Assembly (NCBI GenBank): GCA_030704615.1
Contig: CM060734.1
Coordinates: 36,844,042-36,908,041, forward strand
DNA: 64,000 nucleotides
Reading direction: 5' to 3'
From: Takakia lepidozioides
Lineage: Eukaryota > Streptophyta > Takakiopsida > Takakiales > Takakiaceae
Shown one piece after another: positions 1 through 9,660 of this stretch (positions are counted from its first letter, which is position 1; each line of letters opens with the position of its first letter). A program made the position numbers and the translations under genes. The notes beneath the pieces were generated by a model. The model was not told where the DNA came from and made no database searches. It saw only the letters and a program-made list of their open reading frames with translations.

Positions 1-2300
1 CTGTTGTAACATACTGGTCATTCTTTTCCACATATTCATGGCCCTCAACATGACTGAAATCAATTACCTTGGCCATTAGCTTCTAGAAAAAATAAGAGGA
101 AAATGAAGATTCTTTGTAATCTTTTTGATGCATTGCATACTGGGTTGTGGTTCATGAGTTGGTTGTCAGTGCCAACAACACTTGGGAGCTATGAACCCTA
201 TTTAAAATGCATTGCAAGTTAACTTGGAGAATGTGTACCCTCAACTATTTTACGCCCAGCCTGTGTTGCCCTGCTTGGGTAATTGGGGGCTACCTTGCAT
301 TTTGGTCACAGATTACCTTTGTGTTCTGGCTTGCAATATTGGATTACTGGATGTCACTGCAACCATTACAGTGTATAAGAGGTTTTCACTGCACCCAAAA
401 AGGTGAACCCGGTTTGTCGGTGATTCCCTCACACTGGGTCAATATGAGGGATGAGGGAAGCAAAGCTATCATATGACAACAGCAACTAGGGTTGGAGTCG
501 GCTGTTTTCATTGGTTGTTAACACATCCTCCCAGTAGGAAAGTGAGCCCCTGCATGGCAAGGCAAGAAAAGTGATAGTTGACCCCAGTGGCAGTAGCAGG
601 GCTGAAACCCATTGCACTGGCAGGAAGTTACTGTGAGCACCACACTTCTTGTCCTTAGTCCTTACCTGGGCTGTCTTGAGATTCACAAAGTCTTAAGGGC
701 CTTCACCAGTAGAGCCACGCACGGCAAACAGGAGAGAAAATACACTGTAACAGTAGCCAGGATTGCTGTATCATATGTTCCGACCAGCAGTTTCCCATAA
801 AGTCTCATCTGCCATTGAAATTGATTGTATAGAACTCAAGCATTTTTGCCCTGGGTTTAGGGTTCAGCCGTTCACCATCAAAGATAAGCTGTAAATTGCC
901 TTGCATGAGTAGGGCTGAGTTTCTATGGGCCCCTCAAAGCTTCAAAGATTACAACGGTGTGAAAGACTTGGCTGGTCCCACGTCTAATGCAAGAACTTAA
1001 GCATGAGGCCTCTGTCTTTGCATTGTATTCGGCTCAATTAAGCCCTGGCTGTATCATATGTTTCTACCAGTGTTGGACCGGTATATATGATCAGACCTGA
1101 GTATTCAGTAAAGGTATGGTTAATGGTATGAAGAATCATAACCTACCGGTATACCGGTATGAAAGAACATTATACCCAGGTGCATAACCTACCGGGGTGG
1201 ATATTGAGTTAAGGATTTGCTCGTCGATACCATACCAGCCTAGGTTGTGGCTATTGTTATACTGCCTGCGATACCATTATTGAGGGTTGCAAGTGGTGAT
1301 GGATCTCAGTATATAACTTACAAGTAGGGAGCTGGCGGTAAGGTTGAGCGCCCATGTTGCACAACAAACTCTCTTCAATGAAATGATTCTGCGCCGAATT
1401 GCGAGAATCTCCAAGTTGGGCAACCAGATTGACCTCAACTTAATAATGCGGTCCATTAGGACTTTTCTTGTTTTATTGTGATTGCCTTTGCAGCCTCTGG
1501 TTTGTGCTTCAGAAGCTTCAGAGAAGTTATACCATACCAATGTTCATGTACCCCCAGTAAGAATAGGCGTATGAATAGGGTCAATCTCAAGCTTCTCTCC
1601 TGCAAGCCTCCCTTCCATGATAGAGAATAAAATGCATTTATCATCATGGTTGACCTAGCATCAAATGTAACATTCTCATTCACTGACCTCTAAACATAAA
1701 ACAGAAGAATATCTTTTACCTACTTGATAGACATTGATGACCGACTTCCATGCAGCGTTGTCTGACCTAAACTCCAATATAGCGATCACACTCCTCATCG
1801 CTAGAGTTTTCCTCTTGAACATGGAGCCTGCACCGCACTTGACTGCTAAAATCTGCAACATCTCAGGTTTCTACAAAGACAGTCTGGAAATACTCGAAGG
1901 AATTGTTGGACTCATCCAAGTGATATTCATTCTACAGCATATGCTTGTCGAATGAAATTATCATATTAATGACAACGTCCAGTATAGCAATTTTTTAGGA
2001 TACTGTTAAGTGCGAATCCCTAAAATTTCACTTCGAACTTTTGGTGTCCCTCCGAAAAATCCTGCACTGTAACATCGAAAACACAAAAGCGCAAATGTCC
2101 CTCTCGGATGCGAAGGGCCCTAATTCGCTTGAGATTCTGCCTCCACGCTGCATGGTGTCGTGTTGGTACTTGTGCGTGTGCTGGGTTTTCCATTTCCAAT
2201 TGACGGGCAGGTGGGTTCGTGAGATAAGTAGAGGGGAGTGGAGCAGTTTGGAGCCTGCGGAGATGGGAGCAAAGATCAGAGCTGTTGTCTGAATGTTGCC
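1..2300. other. Upstream non-coding region of the bZIP gene
   Basis: No gene is recognised here. The open frames are short and give no familiar protein. At about 1145-1158 there is a perfect palindrome, ACCGGTATACCGGT, inside a stretch (1075-1280) rich in variants of 'ggtat' and 'ccggtat', which may be a small decayed transposon. A minus-strand open frame near 1676-1861 ends in a donor-like sequence but could not be assigned. The last few hundred bases probably contain the bZIP promoter and 5' UTR. A polypyrimidine-like run ending in 'ttggcag' near 2323 could be the acceptor of a 5'-UTR intron. Confidence 0.5.
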
Positions 2301-2379
2301 GATTGTCGCCTTTGTATGTTGGCAGGCAGGGAAGACAGCAGCATCGGCAAGGGCCCTTGGGGATTGAAAGCTGAGAGCA

Positions 2380-3219
2380 ATGGATGACGGGGAGATGGAT
2401 TTCACAGATCATGACGTGTTTGCAGGATGCAATCTGTGTGACTTTCCTTCAACCCCTTCGATTACGGGATCCATGGAAAGCTTTTTGGACGATCTCTTGA
2501 AAAGCACGCACACCTGCACACATACACATACATGCAACCCTCCTGGGCCTGACAACACACACACTCATACTTGCTATCACACTCACACCCAGCTCTTTGC
2601 AACTGGGGACGAGGAGGACTCAGCCGACAAGTCTGAGTCTCAGTCCGAGCCTACAACAGGCAACTCAAGCAAGAAACGGCCACTGGGGAACAGAGAAGCC
2701 GTGAGGAAGTATAGGGAGAAGAAAAAAGCCCACACCGCCTATTTGGAGGAGCAAGTGAGTCATCTCCGAGCCTTGAATCAGCAGCTGGTGAAAAGATTGC
2801 AGGGCCAAGCATCGTTGGAAACAGAGGTGGTGAGACTGAGATCGCTTCTTTCGGAGTTTCGGGGGAGAATTGATGCAGAGATCGGCTCTTTCCCGGCAAA
2901 TAAACCATGCCCCAATCCTTTAAGACAACCAATTGGAGGCGATTCTCTTGTTCAGCCGCTGGCTGGAGGTTACTGTCTAAATACGGTGACTATTCCCTGC
3001 GTAACTGATGTACCTTGTCTACACGCATCAGCGTCTTCCCAGAGAAGAACGAGTGAGCACAATTTGGATACCCTTAAGTGGCAGGGAGGCCATGATTTGG
3101 GTAACGGTGACAGCCTGGGAGGTCGGTCTGAGTCCACAGTGTCACTTGAAGCTGAGATGACTTTGATAAGTGAAGGTGCACAGACTGCGGCTGTTGCAGC
3201 TTATAGGAAGCCACAGTGA
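2380..3219 (+). CDS. F-group bZIP transcription factor with zinc-sensor motif (bZIP19/bZIP23-like)
   Basis: The 279-residue single-exon protein is a nuclear DNA-binding regulator. Residues 44-69 form a Cys/His-rich stretch (pattern CTHTHTC...THTHTCYHTHT), the hallmark of plant F-group bZIPs. In Arabidopsis bZIP19 and bZIP23 this motif binds zinc and switches off activation of ZIP transporter and nicotianamine synthase genes when zinc is sufficient. The basic region follows at about 98-116 with the invariant N104-x7-R112. The zipper has heptad positions L122, L129, L136, V150 and L157, starting the canonical ten residues after R112. The C-terminal 'GGYCLN' segment also resembles the F-group. 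The first ATG of the frame is used and is preceded by no in-frame ATG. No break is seen. Function is inferred from family membership. Confidence 0.93.
   Translation: MDDGEMDFTDHDVFAGCNLCDFPSTPSITGSMESFLDDLLKSTHTCTHTHTCNPPGPDNTHTHTCYHTHTQLFATGDEEDSADKSESQSEPTTGNSSKKRPLGNREAVRKYREKKKAHTAYLEEQVSHLRALNQQLVKRLQGQASLETEVVRLRSLLSEFRGRIDAEIGSFPANKPCPNPLRQPIGGDSLVQPLAGGYCLNTVTIPCVTDVPCLHASASSQRRTSEHNLDTLKWQGGHDLGNGDSLGGRSESTVSLEAEMTLISEGAQTAAVAAYRKPQ
2509..2586 (+). other. Cys/His zinc-sensing motif within the bZIP coding sequence
   Basis: This segment encodes four cysteines/histidine clusters in two halves separated by a PPGPDN linker, residues 44-69. In characterised F-group bZIPs this region binds Zn2+ directly. 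It is densely CA-repeat-like at DNA level (cacacacatac), so it could be misread as a microsatellite, but the reading frame and motif spacing are conserved. Confidence 0.85.
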
Positions 3220-5640
3220 CGGAGTTGTTTCCAGAGTGTGAAGGATAAATTATCTACGCTTCCAGGCCAACCTTCCTGGAGGAGATTAGAGCTTTTGAGG
3301 AATGTTTATATGTCGTTAGCTTGCGAAACCAAAGAATATGGTGGTGAATCCTGGGGAAGTTTTGCTGTGACTGCCATCCACGATTACCACGAATGTAGGT
3401 CCGTGAAGGCATCTTACACTTGGAACCAGTGGAACATGTAGAAAACTCTCTCTGAGCTGATGGTTGAGCAGCAGTTTCTAGAGAATTTGGCTTAGATCAA
3501 CTTTTACAAGTATGTAAGGTGTTGTATCTGGACTCGTTGAAATGCATAGTGCTCATACTCTATCTCTGTTGAGTCTGAACTTTCAGGGTTGCTTGCATCC
3601 TATGTTACTCTTCTCCTATTCAGTCTTTTGGGGTTTTGTGAATGAGATGAAGTTATGGTGAATGGCACAGTAGCACTCTAGCACTCCATGTGCTTTGAAG
3701 TCTCATACCATCTCCAACCTCATATGTCCCCTAATGAGGCCAAGGGTTTTGGTTGGCCTGATACAAGTATACTGGCAGAAACTGGGAGACATTTGGGTTC
3801 TCTATTCTTAAGTTTATTAGACCCTGTGAGCTTGGTGGATTAGCATTACCTATTGACCTTTCCTAGTCTTAGTGTTCATGCTGCGGTGGGGTACTCAATG
3901 AATTTCCTCTGGCAGAAAAATTAAATGGGACTCTATTTCATACTGTTCAATCCTAATATGTTGGGGTAAGTCATCTCTGAGACCAGCCCTGTTTTCATTT
4001 CCCTGGATGTATCTTGCACTTGTTCAGCTTGAAGCTTTTGAAGAGCTAAAATGTGGTGCTTCCTTTGAATGGTGCAACAGATGAAATATTCATGAGAGGT
4101 GACGATGATCAGGATGGTCTGACTGGAGTGGTTTGGGGTTTTCTTGGCAGATCACCCAGAGAAGGGAGGGTGAACGATGGTGTAAAAGAATCAGACTCAA
4201 TGGCTGACCAAACTTATCAAATTGCAGAAAAGACTTCAAATATGGGTGGCTTGACGAAGGGGATGTTGCTGTGATTTTTCCCATCAAGAGATTGTGCTTT
4301 CCAAACAGCCTTACCCCTCCCACGGTCCATCCTTGGAAGTCAACCTTGCTGCTTTCCAGGTCAGTTTTCCTTGCAAGCTTCAGCTCTGCACTGGCTGATT
4401 TTCTTGCATTATTTGAGTTCTGAGCACTTAGCTCTATACTCTTTGACCTGATTTGTATTTGTGCTTTCCTGCAGACCTTTATGGCCCTACCATAGTGCTC
4501 CTTCAGCCCTTTATTTGAGGTCATGGTACTTGCATCAAAAAACATTATCCCCACGTTAGTATGGAATTGAATTTCTTTGTCTTGATACAGTGTCGTCTCT
4601 TTTGCGGACTTTTACAGTCCAATCTTGAATCGCTTTACAATGGCACTTAGACGGATGTCTTTGCATAGTGATTGCCTAGTATATTGATACATTTTATCCT
4701 TATGTGAGATCTTCCAAACGTGTCCGTGTAGGTTTGGAATCGGCAAACATGTTCCGATAGGCTCGGAAGGCGACTATTGGGGTTTGAACAATGCTAGCTC
4801 CCTAGGGTTTTTGAATCTTTTCAATACAGCTGCTTGCTGCAGTAATGCATTCCTCTGTTTGTCATCGATCTCTCTCGCTTTGGCAGCTTCGCCTACCTTC
4901 TCACTTCCCAGAGTTTTACGTGTTGTTTCTTTTTCACTCCATTCTCGACATCCAACGAAAGTTTGATCTGGGTTAGTTAGTTTGATCTGCATTTCTTGTA
5001 AAACAACTACGACAATATCTTATCTTTGCTCTACTACACCTCTCCACCTGGCGGCTGCTCATCGGCTCATTAGAAGACATGGATGCAGGTTGCAAATGAT
5101 AGCCAGGGATTGCTCAATGTTTCCTCCATAGCAGATCAGATTGAAGTGAGCCCTGAAACCCTCACTTTGGGAAAATCGGAGCCTATGACATACTGACTAC
5201 TGCGACAAAACTATTGCAATGGAACTCCGAAGTGACAGGAAGATCCAAAGAGTTTGTTGTCCCTATAGATAGAATAGCCAACAATGGCAAATAGGTGCGT
5301 TACTATGATCTGAGGTGTCTATACGTTAGTCCTATGCGAGCAAGATTTGTATGAGATGGAATAGATAGAGGAGGACATCAATCGGAGCAAGTGTAACTTA
5401 TGGTGTCATTTCATCCTGAACGGCTACTGGACACCTTCTAACGGCCATAACCAGGGCAACTCGGTTGCTCAAACCTCTCCAAAGTCTCTAGGTACTCGCA
5501 CATTAGAGTGTTTGTGCACCTCCTTGGGGCAAAACTTTCTTTTCCACTAGGTTTCCAGAGCTTACTTTCGTATTCCAGGTTCACATATCTCAACATGCAT
5601 TTTAGTTCTAGTGCATATCAATGTCTAACCAATAGGTAGC
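3220..5640. other. 3' flank of the bZIP gene and intergenic DNA
   Basis: The first few hundred bases are presumably the bZIP 3' UTR. Beyond that no supported gene was found. Open frames at 4053-4274 (+), 4090-4554 (-) and 4774-4992 (-) have no recognisable domain. The last encodes a short charged protein rich in Lys, Glu and Ala that could be an isolated exon, but nothing confirms it. No clear repeat was noticed in 5000-5640. Confidence 0.4.
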
Positions 5641-5734
5641 CTACATTCTGAATTTTTAAGTGGGAAGTCACTGTCTGGGCTCCATCCTTTTTCCAAAAAA
5701 ACAAAAACAAAACAAAACAGAGAAAAAAAAACAG

Positions 5735-5990
5735 AGGGCATGTGGCATGTGTGCAATGTGTGCCACTGGTTCTAATCCTGCTAACTTACTCAGTCCTGTG
5801 GGTATGATTTGTTTCGAGACCGGGTGGTCTGGTGGTGATGCTTCCCTCCCCAAGGTCTTATCTGAATGGGGGTTAATTTTCCCTCTCCTCAAGGGCCTGA
5901 ATTGTGATCAGTCAGTCACTCGGGCCAGGTTTCCTTTTCAGAAAATTTATATTAAAATAATAATAATAATAATAATGTTTAAAAAAACAG
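5735..5990 (+). repeat. Diverged tRNA-derived SINE copy
   Basis: The copy carries a B-box-like GGTTCTAATCC near 5769. Its 3' body, 'ctctcctcaagggcctgaattgtga...', is shared with the other SINE copies of this window. It ends in an A/T-rich tail with an ATA microsatellite (5950-5975). It is the most diverged copy, and its 5' end is not clear. Confidence 0.5.
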
Positions 5991-6224
5991 AAATAAAATA
6001 AAACATTGATATCTTTTTTCCAGAAAATAAACAGTGAGATATGATGGTCAATTAATTATTTGAACTCTCCAAATTTTAATATAGAATTTATATTTTGTAT
6101 TGATAGAAAGATCTTCCTGGTGAGGTCCCATGAGCCTTCGGAGGCCAGTGTTTATTTTTTCATATTTCCGCAGGCGGGGCCACATGTGAATTCTACCCAG
6201 TGCCCATGTGGAGAATATTTAGGT

Positions 6225-6665
6225 GACAGAGTTAGAAAAGTGGCCATATTCCAGGTGGCACGTTTTTAAGTAGTCAAGATTAGGCTCCTGAAAATTATCT
6301 GCTGGTGCTTTTTGGCGAAAATCTCGGATTTTACCCCCCCCCCCCCCCCCCCCCCCAATAATTCCTTTGTACAAGTAGCTGACCGAGTTTCCAGGTCGAA
6401 ATCTGGCGATTTTTGGACTCTCATGGCAAGGTGACTTTGAAAGAGATACCACCAGTCGGTAGGTAAGTTGGATAGAGCACGAAGTGCCACGCAGGTGATT
6501 ATGGGTTCAAATCCAGCTACCTTGTCGGGTGTGGTGGTATCCCTAGAGCCTTGTGTTTGGCGCCTCACGGCAAGGTTACTATGAAAGAGGTTATTTTCTC
6601 CTCTTACTGTCATTTAGGGGCCTGATCTGTGAGCAGGTCGCTCCTTGGTATTTCCCTTTATAAGT
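6225..6665 (+). repeat. SINE with tRNA-like head, in a composite repeat
   Basis: The tRNA-like part starts near 6450 and has a promoter B box 'GGTTCAAATCC' (about 6507-6517) preceded by an A-box-like 'ggtaagttggatagagcac'. The body ends in 'ttctcctcttactgtcatttaggggcctgatctgtgag...tatttcccttta'. The preceding 200 bp (from about 6225) match the sequence upstream of the copy at 48.2-48.6 kb, so the mobile unit is longer than the tRNA-like core or is a composite. A 23-base C homopolymer (6334-6356) lies in the upstream half. Confidence 0.65.
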
Positions 6666-6679
6666 AAACAAGCGGCTCG

Positions 6680-7800
6680 TCGCGTAATGGCTCCTCCTTA
6701 TGGTGAGTACCTATTAGTGTATTATGATGATGATATATGTTTGTAGCAAGGAATGTAATTAGGTAATCTAAAGGCAATAAATATAGGTTTATAGTCCGTC
6801 CACTAATGTCAGGTATGCAGCATTTGTCTAAACATGGTCTAGTTGAGATCCATAAATAGTAGTACCGATTGAGAATTAGAGTTGCATGTGAAAAGAAGAC
6901 AATGAATTTTTGCAATTGATTTGTTGTTACGGTATTACTTTGGTAAAAGATCTACATTAAAATCCCTTATTATTATAGTTGGACATGTATGTGGGAAATT
7001 ATCAATGAGCTTTTTGAGAGAATATAAGAAAATAGTTAATTGTAGTGTTGGAGGTTTATAGACCGCAATTATGTGAATTATTTTCCTGGTATTCAAATTA
7101 AATGTTGCAGCTATATATTCAGATTCCTGCTTGGTTGCTATTTTTTTAAAGGGAAACACCTGGGAGCGACAACTCACAAATCAGGCCCCTTAGTAGTGAG
7201 AGGAGAAAATAACCTCTTTCATTTATGCGCCATGGAGGCGAATGAGTGGGACACCGCCCAGGAACCATACCATTCCGTAGTAAGATTTGACCCCAGAATC
7301 ATCTGGGTGGCACTCAGTGCACTTAACCATCTAAGCTACTGACTGTTGGTGCTATTTTAACATGTGTGAGAATATTTTTACATGCACTTTTTAAAAATAT
7401 TGTTGGTTTTTTCAGTCGACTTCGTAAAAAATTTATATATGTGTCCATTTCTAAACTAAATAATACAAGTTTGTTGAATGAAATATTTGTATGAACATCC
7501 ATTTTATTTAGTGTATCAAATATATCGTTTGTTATCTTTGCATATCGTCTTGTATCATTGTCATCTAAGCTCCATCTAAGTCTTGTTGAAAAGGTTCTAA
7601 AATCAAAGTTAAATGCATAGGAGATAATGGATAATGAAAACGACATAATGCATACCCTGGATTCGATGTCTATACATGTGCAAGTTGATTTTGCGCATTG
7701 CGGCGGTTCAGAACTTCTCATTGGTTTTGCACTCATTCTGGCAACCGTGCTATGAATGCAATGTCTGGGCCCACGTGCCTGAAAACATTTCTCCAACCAT
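6680..7800 (-). pseudogene. LINE (non-LTR retrotransposon) endonuclease remnant
   Basis: Minus-strand frames encode the middle and end of an APE-type endonuclease. These are an 'AVYKPP' strand and, about 30 residues on, an 'IIIRDFNVDLL' segment (7177 to about 6940), where functional enzymes usually have GDFN. Further downstream, in another frame, is a TTIYGSQLDHV-TN segment (about 6850) typical of the 'S.LDHVW.N' end of the domain. The frames are shifted and contain stops. The N-terminal part continues beyond 7346 as a minus-strand frame to about 7690. A SINE (7144-7345) separates the two parts. No reverse transcriptase domain is seen. The family resembles animal-style LINEs rather than plant L1, which is a judgement from motif style only. 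Confidence 0.6.
7144..7345 (-). repeat. tRNA-derived SINE inserted in the LINE remnant
   Basis: On the minus strand the element begins CAGTCAGTAGCTTAGATGG, an exact pol III A box (TRGCNNAGNNGG), followed by a B-box-like 'GGGTCAAATC'. It ends 'GGTGTTTCCCTTTAAAAAAA'. The flanks read 'ttggttgctatttt' (from 7131) and 'ttggtgctatttta' (from 7346), a near-perfect target-site duplication differing by one base. Confidence 0.8.
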
Positions 7801-7984
7801 TGTATCCCAGATTTTCCAGCTCAGCCGACTTTTGCACTGGATGTGGGCAGGCACATAGCTGCTTCACACCTGTTTTAACAACTGTTTACACAACTGTTCT
7901 TCAAAGACTCTTTGACTGTCTGTCAGGTATTAATGAACGAAATCCACGGAAGTCGTTGGCCTCTCCACTTTCGAGCTCCGTCTA

Positions 7985-8420
7985 GCTCGGAATTATTCGT
8001 CTTTCACCATGGGTTCATCTGAAGCGGAGTTTTACTCTGTGGAGAAGCCTGTCCCTTTCTCGAAGGATGCTGATTCCAATGGTTACGCAATTGCGCAGGA
8101 ACATCTCCTAGCAACGCGTTTTGAGTACCAAATTGGCACTATTTTCCTCGAAAGAGGGTTTTACGATGTCCATGGAAAGTTGATCAAGTACTCATTCAGA
8201 AGCCGGATGAAAATTCTGTTGTGAGTCAGTGGAGAGTGCCTCCAGGAAGATACAGGGTCATCGGAGCTCCTCGACGGCAGTCCACTGGTTCGTATGTCTC
8301 CCCGGGAACAGCTGGTTCTGTTGCTCAAGAGAAAATGAATATCGTCGTGAAGACGGAGACCACTACTTCCACCCCAATAGTTGAGCTCTCATACTCCTCC
8401 TCCGAGGTGTACCTAGAATA
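7985..8420 (+). other. Unrecognised coding-like stretch
   Basis: Two adjacent frames (8009-8224 and 8221-8421) read on from an ATG in a reasonable context (tcaccATGG) but are separated by a stop and a frame change near 8190-8224. The predicted peptide has no domain I recognise. The stretch ends where the Copia LTR begins, so it may be the interrupted 5' end of an older gene or element. Confidence 0.25.
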
Positions 8421-8424
8421 GATG

Positions 8425-8698
8425 CGGCCTAGAATAGCTATTAGATATTCTAGATGCCTAGAATAGATGCGGCTTACAATAGCTATTTCAGAAGTCTTGA
8501 GAGAACAGACATCCCTCGGTATGAGACATATCTCGGAAGGAGACATCTAGTAGGTATATATATTGGGCTGAGGGGAGAGGCAAACAATCTGTGTGTCTTT
8601 GTGCAAACCTCTATGGTTGGGATGAGAACTCCTTTGTAATAGAGTCATATATTGTTTCATCCTTGCATCTTCAGAAGTATATGTGTGTTTTCTTGACA
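8425..8698 (+). mobile_element. Copia-type 5' LTR
   Basis: The sequence directly upstream of the primer-binding site has LTR features: a TATA-like 'tatatata' (about 8551-8560), sequence consistent with a transcribed R region, and an end in '...cttgaca' immediately before the PBS. The 5' boundary is uncertain. Direct subrepeats of 'ctagaatagatgcggc' occur at about 8413 and 8459. Confidence 0.55.
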
Positions 8699-8710
8699 TG
8701 GTATCAGAGC
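8699..8710 (+). promoter_or_regulatory. Retrotransposon primer-binding site (tRNA-iMet)
   Basis: TGGTATCAGAGC is the standard plant LTR-retrotransposon primer-binding site, complementary to the 3' end of initiator tRNA-Met. It sits directly after the LTR end and about 60 bp before gag. Confidence 0.85.
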
Positions 8711-8759
8711 GGGTTTTACATAAGAAACCATCAGAACTAGATGTTGATGCATTAGAACA

Positions 8760-9125
8760 GTAGGAGGATCTTGATCAGAAAGCTCTTGCAACTATTTTCT
8801 TTGCATGTGAGTGATTCATTGTTTGGGCAAGTGAGTAAGCTTGAGACATCTTGTGAAGCTTGGGAATTCCTAGTTAGGATGTATGAGCCCAAGAATGGAA
8901 ATGTGTTGTTGCAGTTGCGACAACATTTTTTCACTCTTAAGATGAGTGATGGAGATTCCATTGCTTCTCACATAGTCCCATAGTCAAGATGCGAACTTTA
9001 CTGGATTAGATTGCAGCGACAGGGTCAGAGATTTCAGAGTTAGACACAGGGCGAAGCACACCACGGTGCATACAAGTTGTTTGTGTCGATGAATATAGGT
9101 CATCATGAGTTAGAATTGTCAATTA
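8760..9125 (+). pseudogene. Copia gag fragment
   Basis: The frame at 8771-8983 encodes a UBN2/gag-polypeptide segment: a 'LHVSDSLFGQV' helix, then 'EAWEFLVRMYE' and 'LKMSDGDSIASHI', in the order found in Copia gag. Frameshifted continuations ('MRTLLD', 'IAATGSEISELDT', then 'ELELSIIN') run to about 9125. No protease, integrase or reverse transcriptase follows and no 3' LTR was found, so this is a truncated copy. Confidence 0.7.
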
Positions 9126-9129
9126 TAAA

Positions 9130-9660
9130 TGATATTATATTATATATATACAATAATAATAATAATAATCTTAAGAGTATATCAAATATTAAAAAATGAT
9201 TTTGGAATATTAATGTTAGTAGATGTGAAATGGTATATAAACTGATGGATCTAAAGGACCTGAAGGGATCTAAGATCTGAAGAAAACTAGAGGTCTTGAA
9301 AAGTTGAAAACATATGTATATTACTATGTAGATTGAAAAATCCTTTAATAATTAAATATCTAAATTAACATAAATACCTACATTCATTTACATATAGATA
9401 TATAGCAAATTAAAGAAGAATTGGAGATTGATAAATATGAGAATTTTTATATAGAGTAAATATATTGATTAATTACCGTATGTTTCAATGATATACAATA
9501 ATTTTAAGAAATAACACGACAAAATGAGTTTATAGTATATAAGATAATTGTATTAACTTCTAAAGATTGAAAATATAAATACGATAAAAAACAATACGAT
9601 CAAGACTTAATATATTGCACACCGACAAGACCGACAAATATTTCTGCACAGCCCCACCCC
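9130..9660. other. A/T-rich spacer
   Basis: Very A/T-rich DNA with runs such as 'attatatatatacaataataataataat'. No coding potential or recognisable element was seen. Confidence 0.5.

Noticed and set aside
4774-4992. Small charged protein on the minus strand
   Set aside because: No domain, no neighbour exon and no supporting signal. A chance frame cannot be excluded.
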